Part shown: one piece after another, positions 54,293-64,000 of the stretch
How positions within the stretch are numbered: the first letter of the stretch is position 1
How the letters are laid out: every line of letters begins with the position of its first letter
Assembly: GCA_916700875.1 (NCBI GenBank)
Contig: CAKAKS010000039.1
Span: 9,325,544 to 9,389,543 of the forward strand
DNA: 64,000 nucleotides
Origin: Sebastes aleutianus
Lineage: Eukaryota > Chordata > Actinopteri > Perciformes > Sebastidae
Direction of reading: 5' to 3'
The notes under the pieces: model-generated
Seen by the model: the letters and a program-made list of their open reading frames with translations, nothing else
What the model was told of the DNA's origin: nothing
Databases searched by the model: none
Position numbers and translations under genes: made by a program

Positions 54293-55191
54293 GTAAGAGA
54301 GGTTTAAGAATGTTATTTAGTGAGAAACTTTTTACATTAAAAGTGGTCTGCAATTTCCCCTTTCTTTCTACAACAGAGACAAAACATAAAAAATTAAAAA
54401 GAGAATGAAGTCTTCGGTGCAAATCCACATAAACGCAGTGCAGAATATTTTTTAGGGGTAGGTGAAGGCCTCAGACTCTCTGCAGATTTAATGCCAGACA
54501 GTTCCAGTTGTTGTTGATGATGATGATGTTTCATGTTGTCTGACAGCAGACAGCTGTTCATCTCTGACATCCCCACTCCAGTTTTTCATTTCTCCAGAGC
54601 ACGATGTTTTTCCTCCCCATGGTCCTCTCTGAGCAGGACGCCTCATCTGTCATCAGCTCACACCTGCGTCACAACAATAATATCCCTGCCAGGTGTGATG
54701 GACAGCCGAGGCGAGGCGGTGACAGCGGCGTGGCGTCCAGACACGGATCGAAGGTGGAGACGAACGTTGACATTTCCATCAGAAGTCTGTTCACGATGCC
54801 TGGAGACGCTGCGTCCTCCACCTGCAATAAAACACCTCCGCCCTCCGAACGGTTCTTCAAGGCCTCGGCGTGATTGCAGCGCGGCATCGCTTGTTGGAAA
54901 CTCTCAAGAAACACTTCAACTTCGTCCGCACTGAGATTTATATGATCAAAAAAGTTTCTTTTCTACTTTAAAATGTATTGTCTCCGGCTCAGAGAGTGAC
55001 AGCTGAGGGGAGCGAACTCAGAAGCCATGTTTTCTGTTCCTTTAACTCCTCGAGAAAATAGGAAGTCTGGTTCTAAAAGAAGATATCTACAATTTAAGAA
55101 ATGACAACTTGACTGCGTCTTTGTTTTAAGACATTGTGGTTAAATAAAAATAAACTATTAGCTCCGGTTTAACTTCCTCTGTAGCAGAGAC
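54293..55191. other. No confirmed gene; one weak exon candidate
   Basis: The minus strand at about 54669-54914 is open for 81 codons (FLESFQQAMPRCNHAEALKN... SPPRLGCPSHLAG) and has an acceptor-like ttttattgcag|gtggagg inside it. GC content is higher than around it. The opposite strand is also open, and I recognise no family, so I do not call a gene. Confidence 0.3.
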
Positions 55192-56498
55192 CATAGACTG
55201 TATATAAAAAGTGGACGTAGTCACAGTAACGTCACAAATTAGTTTGTGGACTACGGTTTTGAAACCTCAAGTTTGGCATTTTGGCCGTCGCCATCTCGTT
55301 TTTTTGGAGCCAGAAGTGACCATATTTGGATGCAGTCTCAGGTAATTGCAGAGTTGGACCTAAACACAGACGGATTGATGAGGAAACTGCAGGTGAAGTA
55401 AACGAAGGACAGGTGAAACTAATCAGGGAGACAATCAAAAAGGCGGGAAAACACACAAAGACAGGAAGTAAAACCAAACATGACACGTTAGGAGTGAACT
55501 TCACTCAAAACTACAGTATGCATTTCCTGCAGAAAATGCATGTGAATGCTGACAGCTGAAATTGCAAAGCATTGCTGAAAATACAGAAATCTTAAAGCGT
55601 GAATGCATTGCACTGCACTCCTGAAAAAAATGAATAGTAAAACTGGCAGAGTTGAAAGCTAAACTGCATTACCCATAAAAAGCTAAGAGCTGAAATACAT
55701 ACATATGTCTTTGTGAACTTATTGTCTTGTTAGTGAGCAAGCTAAAGAGCTGAGAGCTTTTTCCCCTCTTTAATTTATTGAATGAAATAATTTACAGTTT
55801 TGAGAACATAAAAGGGGGATAAAGAAGAAGGGTTAATTTGCAAATACAGATATCTCCGTTTTTATTTATTTCCTTAAATCAGTTTTTTTAAATTATGCAT
55901 TCCAGGGAAGATCGATCAAAATAGTGTTGGTTTATTTATTTATAACCTCCAGGTCTGAAAAGTGAATCCAATGCTGAAGTGCCTTAAACTTGCATTCTTT
56001 CTAACAGCCAGCAGGGGGCGACTCCTCTGGTTGCAAAAAGAAGTCTGATTGTATAGAAGTCTATGAGAAAATGAGCCTACTTCTCCCTTGATTTATTACC
56101 TCAGTAAACATCGTAAACGTGAGTTTATGGTCTCAATCGCTAGTTTCAAGTCTTCTTCAATACAGCATGATGTTCATTTAGTGAATTATGGTCCCATTTA
56201 GAACCAAATAGACTAAATAGGCTACTTTGTGATTGACAGGCCGCTACCACGGTGTTGTCCAGTCTGGTAGTTGTCTTTGTTTTCGTCTTACAACTTTAAC
56301 CCTTTCACAGTGTGTTTTCAGTCCATGATTGGACTTAGCTCCACCCTCTCGTGTCACTTCTGGTTGCAAAAAAACAACATGTCGATGGTCAAAAAACCAA
56401 GATGGCGACAGCCAAAATGCCGAACTCGAGGCTTCAAAACCGCAGTGCACAAACCTATCGGTGACGTCACTACGTCCACTTCTTATATACAGTCTATG
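55192..56498. mobile_element. Long-inverted-repeat element, interrupted
   Basis: The outer 130 bp on each side are inverted copies: left catagactgtatataaaaag, right, reversed, catagactgtatataagaag, both continuing through 'gtggacgtagt' and the 'ggcattttgg' region. The left half is interrupted at about 55321-55560 by sequence resembling the minus-strand LTR at 2492-3050 ('gacaggaagtaaaaccaaac'). No transposase is present. Confidence 0.75.
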
Positions 56499-56619
56499 AT
56501 TGTAACTGACAGCTGTCGTGTTGATTGTGACAAGGTGAAGAAAACCCATTGAATCAGGAATATTTTGTCTGCGTGTGAATATTATGAGTCATTATTGAGA
56601 TGATTAATATTCAGATCAG

Positions 56620-56666
56620 CTACCTGTCCTTCATTAGGAGTGACCACCTTGATGAAGGACAGGTAG
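56620..56666. other. Perfect 15-bp hairpin
   Basis: ctacctgtccttcat (56620-56634) and atgaaggacaggtag (56652-56666) are exact reverse complements with a 17-base loop. Confidence 0.7.
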
Positions 56667-57139
56667 CCACAGACATTTTGAAAGCACAATGCGATGGAGA
56701 GTTGAGAGTGTTTATTTTGATAGACTTGAAGATCACAGTGATCTTCACCCTGCTGAGCGTGCGTGTTCTCAGAGCTGGAAGTCAGACAGTCAGACAGTCG
56801 GTGATTGGATGTCTCACCTCTGCTGAAGTAATGAGCTCATTCCAGTTGACAGACTCACCTGCAGACTTTGAGCAGAATCTCATTTTGTAATAAATATCGA
56901 TCCACCCGCTCAGAAAACTCAAACTCCTTCTATTGGCTCAGAGTTCACTTGAACTTTTCAGAAACAGCGAGACGCTCGATTACACAACAAGCTGCAGTTT
57001 TTAAAACTTTTCCTGAGATTTCTTGTTGAACTGATCAGAAGATGTGGAGACCTTTAATCAAATATGTTCGATTCTTTCTTCCAGCCACAAATTATCCACA
57101 GCAGGCAGGCAGGGATTCTTGAAAAAAAACTAACTGTTT
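56667..57139. other. No gene recognised
   Basis: Nothing beyond short open frames without domains. Confidence 0.45.
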
Positions 57140-57692
57140 TAAATCCAGTCTAATTCGATCAAAAACCAGTATAACCTGGTCTAAAAACTAGAGCTGTCCT
57201 TGACCAAAGAAATTCTCAGTCGACTATCACTCATACGATTTTGTAGACAAATTTATTAGTTGATTTAATTGACAGAACTGGGAAATTATGGAGGACAGAA
57301 CCTGCCAAAATAAAGAATACATTAATATATAAATAGACTACTCAATAAATAAGTAAATATATAATTAAATGTAGCAAAATAATATTAAAAATAAATGTAG
57401 ACATTAATTAATAATAAAATAAAAAATATATGCAAACTAAATAAATAAATAGAAAATAAATTCTAAAATTAATACATTTAAAAATTAATAAAAATAAATA
57501 CATACATAAATAAAAAGGAAAATTGAATGTTATTGAAACCTGGTCTAAACCCAGTCTGATCGGTTCAAAACTATCGTAAACCCAGTCTATCTTGATCTTA
57601 ATCCAGTTTAATTTGGCCTAAACCCAGTCTAATCTGCTTTGAACTGAGTTTAATCTGGCGCAAACCCAGTCTGATCTGGTCTAAACCCAGGG
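57140..57692. repeat. Diverged 21-22-bp tandem repeat split by AT-rich DNA
   Basis: 'aacccagtctgatctggtct' type units at 57540-57692, with outliers at 57140-57190. Between them an AT-rich, AAAT-rich stretch (57290-57530). Confidence 0.7.
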
Positions 57693-60657
57693 TAGGCATG
57701 CAATGCACATTGCCATTGTCGCTGTAAGCATGTTAGCATCCTGATGTTAGCGTTTAGCTCAAAGCACCGCTGTGCCTATAAGTAGGCTACAGCCTCAGAG
57801 CTGTTAGTTTGGCTGCAAACTCTCAGTCCTGCAGCGTCTTCAGATATTCTCACAGATCTGCTGTCAGTCAGTCTTGCAGGTTTATATTCAGACGTGTTCG
57901 GAGAAGTCATGAAAACAGATAAAGATGATGAGGAAAGTGTCTGAATCGATACTCAGACCCATCAGTGAGCTTATTCCATCTCACTATGACTTATTGATCA
58001 GTCGGACCCTGAGTGGTATCAAACCTCTCATCTAACTAAGTCTTGCTTATGAACTGATAAACAGATCTTTCATTACACCTGCTGGACAGACCTCCAATAT
58101 TTCAATATTTACTTGTAGTGATGATACAGTCTGATCACTTCTAAGCAACATGTGTTAACACACACTCACTCTGAGGTTTTACAGTCTGCTGTTGAACATC
58201 TTATGCTGGTTATTACACTGTGGTGCGTTTTAGTGCCTGCTGGGACAAACGGCCGCTGCAGGATGGACTCATAAATCGCTGAATAACAGTTGTATTAATG
58301 CTCCCCTCCATAAAAGTGAATCCTGCTGCTGACTGGATGACGAGGATTGTAAATATCAACAGCTGCTGTTCAGGCTGATCGCTTTATTCAAGACGAGAAG
58401 CGCTCTGCTAGAAGCAGCACGGATTCGGCTCAGCATCCGATTTGAGCGTCCAGAGCGTCCGGACCGAGACGCCTCTTTAGAAATCCGACTGGAATCGCAT
58501 TTCTGGATACAATCTGGATATGCCAAACAACGGATTTGGGCTGGCAGTGTGAACAAGGCCTTACTTCTTGTGTGACTTAATGTTGTGGTTGTAATGTCAT
58601 TTGTTCTCCAGAGCTGAACTAAAACAACAAGGAAACGTTCACGACGAGTTCAACAGGAACATTAAAAGAACATTGATTGGATAAATGTTAAAATGTTCAG
58701 ACTTTGAATATGGAAACAATACTTTCACTACAGTTGGATTCTGATGGCTGTTTCCATTTTAGATCTGATAAAATACTAATTTTTTATTAGCTCTGGTATT
58801 AACAGGTGATTAATAAATAAATAATAATGATCTTTTTCTCTGTTTCTCTCTCAGCAGCTTTTGTTTCAGCTCTCTGCAGCTGTCTCGTCATCATCGCGCC
58901 CTTCTCGCTGCAGCGTCGCCGTCCTCTCGTCGTGACTTTGCCCGAGGCGACTCCGCGTCTGTCTGTCTGTCTGTCCGTCTGTCCGTGCTGATGTCTCACA
59001 CTGTGACGGTGACAGGTGGCACTTCCTGCTGTCTGACGCCGTGACGACGGCTGACGACCTGTCAGTGGGACGTCAGTGATTGGCTGAGAGACGTGTGGGG
59101 AGTGCAGCTCGTGCAGCAGGCGTTAACCTTTCAGCAGGAGACGCTCCGAGTCAGCGATGATGATGCGTTCGCGACGAGTGACGGACACGGGATGTGATGT
59201 CATGTTGGTGTCAAATGTTTTTTAAATACTACCTGTCAATCAAAAATCCCCTCCAGCTGATCCCTCCGTTTGTTTCCCATCATCCTCTGTGTCTCATCAA
59301 CGCTTAATGTGACATTAACAGGCATAAACTAAGGCGCCGACATGACAAACCAGCCTCACACGTCAAACACATCATCTCTCTCTCTGACACCCACCCTGTT
59401 CCGAGGGCACCGGGTTTCCCCAACGAGCGAGTGAATGAACGAACGTGAGCTACCGATGCCAACTACACGCTTCACCTCCTGTCTGTCTGCAAAGCATAAA
59501 TCAAACAGCAGATGATGGAATATTGACTCAGTGAAGAGCTGCGAGGAGGGAGGTTAATATTTGTGTCCAGTTCCAACATCTTAACGTGTGAATCTTTAAC
59601 TTTCTGTTGCGACTTCCTTCACCGCCATCTCTGCATAAACCAATTTACTTTTCATCAAACATTCGGTTTAAGAACATTAGTAGAATGGTGTCTTTTATTA
59701 AAGGTGCTATTGGTAACATTGATAACATTCAGCCACTACATGTCTCACTCTTCCTCCCCCGTTCAATTGCATTCACTTCACAACAAGTGGTTGCCAGTTC
59801 GTTGTACAACCTGCATATTTTATGATCGAGTGGAGTGAGACTCAGACAGTCAAGTGATTCATCTTTCGTGGTACTGAAGATTTTGCAACATGTACTACAT
59901 TAGCTACAGATTTAGGTTACTTTGTGATTCATGTAATGTAATACATGGTAATCTGCCCTTACAAAAAATAAGTTTATTCAAGTGTGGTATTAGTATACTT
60001 CTTTTCTGCAAACTTGTCAGTATAAGCCAAGTATACTTAAGTATCATTTTGTTAAGTATATCTCTGATAAGTACATAAAAAGTAAAGTGAAATCATACTA
60101 TCCTATTTTAAGTTTTAAAGAAGTATACTATTAGCACACTGGAAAAAACTTTTTTTTGGTGAGGGATTTCCACTTGTATGCATATATTGACAGGTGCATA
60201 AATAGTGGTCGATGGAAATGCACTTATTGAAATATTGTGTTAAATGATCTCTTGAAAAAAGCAGATACCCTAATGGACACGTTATATCAAAGCACGAAGA
60301 CAGCAACTCATTCTTCTTCAAACATTACAGCTGTAGAAGAAGAAGGGTGCTGTGCAGCAGCATCCACTGATTAAACTGCTAAAATTATAAAATGACCTGC
60401 TGTAACCTTCACAGGTGAAACCCTGTGATAAAAGATGCTCCGCTGCTGCTAAACGACTGTGTGGTCTGAAACGTATTGATCAGATATCCACAGCTGACGA
60501 GAGGAAACACTGGGTGCTGATCAATAATTCAGAGGTTTGTTGGAGTTTGTACAGGCTGTTAGCAGAGTTGACTCAGGCAGATCGAGAGATTAGAGACTCT
60601 GACTTCATGCATCAAACAGGAGCCGCGGTATCATCAGTGTGTGATAAATGATGAATA
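57693..60657. other. No gene recognised
   Basis: Contains a (CTGT)n run at 58957-58987 and a 'ggctggcagtgtgaacaagg' dispersed-repeat fragment near 58540. Short frames have no splice-linked neighbours or domains. I see no tRNA or other RNA gene. Confidence 0.4.
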
Positions 60658-60990
60658 AAATGACCACAAAGAAACAGGAAATGACCTCAAAGACAAATAA
60701 ATTACCACAACAAGATGCAAAACGACCACAAAGAAACACAAAACGACCACAAAGAGACATAAAACAACCACAAAGAGACATATAAGGACCACAATGAAAC
60801 ACAAAACGACCACAAAGAGATATAAAATGACCACAACGTGACAAAAACGACCACAAAGAGACATAAAACGACCACAAAGAGACACAAAATGACCACAATA
60901 AAACATAAAACGACCACAAAGAGGCATAAAATGACCACAAAGACGCAAAATGAACACAAAGAAAAGCAGAACGAACACAAAAAGACCACA
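60658..60990. repeat. 21-bp minisatellite
   Basis: About 15 units of 'cgaccacaaagagacataaa' + 'a' with substitutions. The 7-codon periodic frames on the minus strand are artefacts. Confidence 0.88.
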
Positions 60991-61067
60991 CATCTTTCCA
61001 TCAACCCTGAGAGGGTTTTGAGGCTCTATAATGTCGTCACCATACAGGTTGGCTCAGTGTGCAGAAG

Positions 61068-61106
61068 AACAGGCAGACAGACAGACAGACAGACGGACAG
61101 ACAGGC
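61068..61106. repeat. (CAGA)n microsatellite
   Basis: cagacagacagacagacag run with two interruptions. Confidence 0.9.
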
Positions 61107-62047
61107 AGTGTGACATGTAACAAAGTTCAGACTCAAACTGCTGATACAGACAGAACAGGACCTGGACCTGAACACACTGACCCTCCTCCTCTCTCCTTCA
61201 GGCTGTAATCTTCTTGATAAAGTTGCTTTTTCTCTCTGTGGATATTTTTTTTTTTTATCTCCTGATGCAGCTGATGTCGCTCTGATAGGCCTCGTCATTA
61301 TTCCCAGCATCGTCCTGCCTGCAAAACGTCGCCGAGGCAACGGTGACCTTGCCAACAGGACTCCTGTACCCGACGAAGCACTAATGAGGGAAGAGTTTGG
61401 AAGGAAGAAAAAAAAAGCTGCAGAGACACAATGACAGATTAGATTCACTGAAACACTTCAGCAACATCACTGATACAGTTTATAACCAGTGAGAACTGAC
61501 TGACTGCAGTGTGTGTGCAGCCTCAGTGGGAGGGTAACAGTGGAAAAATAAATAAATACAAATAAATAAGAATCGAAAATAAGTCTTAGTTCAGTATAGC
61601 ATTACTCACCATCTTTAGCTATTGATCAGAGTGACTCGTTGAGGCAATTCAGGACAAACTGAGCCGTTATTGACATTTTGGGGTTAATTTGTCTCCAGAG
61701 ACAAAACAGTCAGCTGTGTTTCTGTGTTTTCTCCATCTGTGTTTTTACAGCCGATCACATCTACAGTAATCAATATCCCCACAGTTAATCTGACAAACTG
61801 ATACTACTGATCACATCCTGATCCCATTAACCTTTGTGACCTCTGTGAGCGTCTGAGTTGGAGTTGCGGATGTTTTCTGGAGCCAAAGAACAACTCAGAC
61901 TGTCAGAGAGGACAAGATGAACTGAAGAGGACTGGATCCATACGGAGGTCAGAGGTCAAGTGCTGCAAATGAAGAAGGGGCAGAGAGAGGAGGATGAGGG
62001 GAGGGATGAAAGATATTGATCAATCGGTGGACGGAGGAGGGAGAGTA
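61107..62047. other. No gene recognised
   Basis: Mixed composition, no recognisable coding or RNA feature. Confidence 0.4.
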
Positions 62048-62405
62048 AAGCAAAGCAAAGCACCAGAGAATACAGGACAAAAGCAGGGCTAAAACAACAG
62101 AGAATAATGGACAAATCCATGGCTAAAACAACAAAGAATATTGGGGCAACCCAGGGTTAAAGAGCATACAGTATTGGACAAGTCCAGGTTTTAAACACCA
62201 GATAATATTGGACAAATCTAGGGCTGAAACATTAGATAATATTAGACAAAACCTGGGCTAAAGAACAGAGAATATTGGACAAGTCCAGGTTTTAAACACC
62301 AGATAATATTGGACAAATTCGGTGCTTAAACAGCAGAGAATACTGGACAAAACCAGGGCAAAGAACAGAGAATATTGGACAAAACCATGGTTAAAACATC
62401 AGGCC
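62048..62405. repeat. About 36-bp minisatellite
   Basis: Units of 'aacagagaatattggacaaa' followed by 'ccagggctaaaac', about ten copies, some with 'ccaggttttaaacaccagat' variants. Confidence 0.82.
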
Positions 62406-64000
62406 AAAGAGGCACCAAACCATCTGACTGACAACAGTTGTTGTTTTGATGAAAACAAAATGAAACAAAGTGCAATAGAAACAGACTTTGAGAATAAATC
62501 ATGACGTCCACACGACCTCAGTTAAACACCAGAGTTTAAAATGCTGTTTTTTTTGTTTCTGAAGATAGTTTTCAGTCTCCGGAGAGTCCTCTGCCTCCCG
62601 CTGAGCATCTCCTCTCACGCCGCTACTTCTTCTTCTCTGATAGAAAACCGCTCTTTAAGACATCAATGAGTCTTCTTCTCCACTTCATATTCACGCTGAG
62701 CTGTGGAGGAAACACTAACAGCAGCGAATCACCAACAAACTGTCTGAAGCCATTTGAATGACGCTGATGGAGGAGAAGCTCCGGTTCACAACATCGCACT
62801 CGGTTGATCTGCGGAGGACAAGAAGTAAACACACTTTATATGAAATACAAGAATAGACTTAAATCACCTCATCTACACAAACTAGGGCTGAATGATTTGA
62901 GGAAAATATGACTTTTTTGACAAATATTGCGATTAAAATTACAATTGTTTTCCATCAATTAAAGTGAAGTCTACATATTATTAACCAACCACAACGCATA
63001 AAGAAAAAAATATAATAAAATGATGCAGTTGTTAAGTCAGAGAAGACTTAAAGGTATATTTTCTGTAGAAAGAAAATCACCAATTCTATTCAGATTTCGC
63101 AAGATGTTACGTTGACAGGAAGGTGAAACTGCTCTTGAATTCAGTGACTTTATCTCTCTGCAGCAGTGATACTAATAATATTATAAACCATCTCCTTCCT
63201 TCAACAGATGGAGGAAAGGAAAAAGAAAAGAATTGACTCAAATAAAAAGGCTGATTGAAGGATTTCCTCTGTCTTTATTCTCTGTTAGCGTGCTGTGTTT
63301 TGTCCTGCGACTGAAGAAATGGACTCTTTCTGAGGCAGAAAGTGATGAATAAAACATGGGTTTGGTTTTTTGAGGACACCAAATCATCGGATTCAGCCGC
63401 TCAAAGAAACACACAGAAACCAACTGCAGTTTTTTTTTTTACTGCAGTGACGATGATGAAGTCACTGATGAAGGTGCTAAATTTAATGAACTCTGTGATT
63501 AAATGTGAGATGAAACACTGTTTATAGTGATTTCTACTGATTTAAAATATTCTTCTTCGGGTGATTTTGGCAAACACAGCTTCAGAGAAGAAGTCATTAC
63601 TGTGAATAATGCGGCCCGGTCGCACTAAACAGCGTATGAATAACACGGTATTTCGCAAGTCATTAGCTCTCTGATGTCGGCTTGTTGTGTCTGGACCTTA
63701 ACACACAACACACAAACTCTTTTTTGCCTAATATTCCATTCCATTTTGCTGCAGAACTTATTAATTAGCTAGTTGAGTATCAAACATATCGGTTAGTGCA
63801 GCTTTAAAAGACTGTAATTCAAGGATGAACGTGCCTTTAATTGAAGGCTGGTTTAACAGAGAGGGTGTTATATGTCTTGTATGTTTTTTCAAGGATAAAA
63901 TCCGTAGTCTCTTCTCTTGGTCTATCTCACACAGAGAGACAAGGTCAAAGATCGCAGCAGCTGGAGTGCTTTTTAAATGGATTACAAGTATGTATCCAGT
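62406..64000. other. No gene recognised
   Basis: AT-rich to mixed sequence to the window edge. I see no domain-bearing frame, splice chain or RNA gene. Confidence 0.4.

Noticed and set aside
54533..54934. 133-codon plus-strand ORF and 81-codon minus-strand ORF
   Set aside because: Both strands open in a GC-richer patch, no recognised family and no splice-linked partner exons; left as an unproven exon candidate.
60658..60990. Possible CRISPR-like regular repeat
   Set aside because: Units are contiguous with no spacers, and the genome is vertebrate; it is a minisatellite.
60605..61004. Overlapping minus-strand ORFs rich in F, V, L and W that look like membrane proteins
   Set aside because: All three minus frames are open because of the 21-bp minisatellite. 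Apparent hydrophobic helices are repeat artefacts.

Overview
The window is vertebrate nuclear DNA, almost certainly from a teleost fish and probably a percomorph. The genes have introns. The coding families (an expanded TRIM E3 ligase array and a ZP3-type egg-coat protein without a membrane anchor) and the repeats (hAT-like MITEs, LTR elements, the repeat ending in a 'gaatacttcctccaccac'-type motif) are typical of fish. No bacterial, viral or organellar gene organisation is seen.

Layout. 1-570: left-edge relic of a PiggyBac-like transposase (minus strand). 1166-35984: a tandem array of five TRIM genes, all on the plus strand. Each has a non-coding exon 1, one intron and a single coding exon of 547 codons (RING, two B-boxes, coiled coil, PRY-SPRY). 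Four are intact (5853, 10958, 27364, 33699). The third (21075) carries one CAG-to-TAG change at codon 414, and its frame is otherwise open to the normal stop. The spacers are also duplicated. They contain a conserved unidentified block, a solo LTR, minisatellites and, before TRIM1 and TRIM3, copies of the 3' end of a ZP3 gene. A young LTR element (14007-16623) with a repetitive proline-rich ORF and no pol interrupts the spacer after TRIM2.

37053-44893 (minus strand): a complete ZP3-like gene that can be assembled as nine exons with consistent phases (401 aa, 12 ZP-module cysteines). It is the evident source of the ZP3 fragments in the array. Its introns are loaded with MITEs and two blocks of the same minisatellite.

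45.0-64.0 kb: no protein gene I can defend. It holds microsatellites, MITE copies, a clean hAT-like element (49341-50043, 16-bp inverted ends, 8-bp target duplication), a long-inverted-repeat element (55192-56498) and minisatellites.

How the parts relate: the TRIM genes look like an antiviral/ubiquitin-ligase cluster still evolving by duplication and gene conversion. Three of the five promoters keep an ISRE-like GAAANNGAAA-type element and two have lost it. Sequence differences concentrate in the SPRY loops, where such proteins contact targets. The ZP3 gene is functionally unrelated but physically bound up with the array: its 3' end was duplicated along with the TRIM units.
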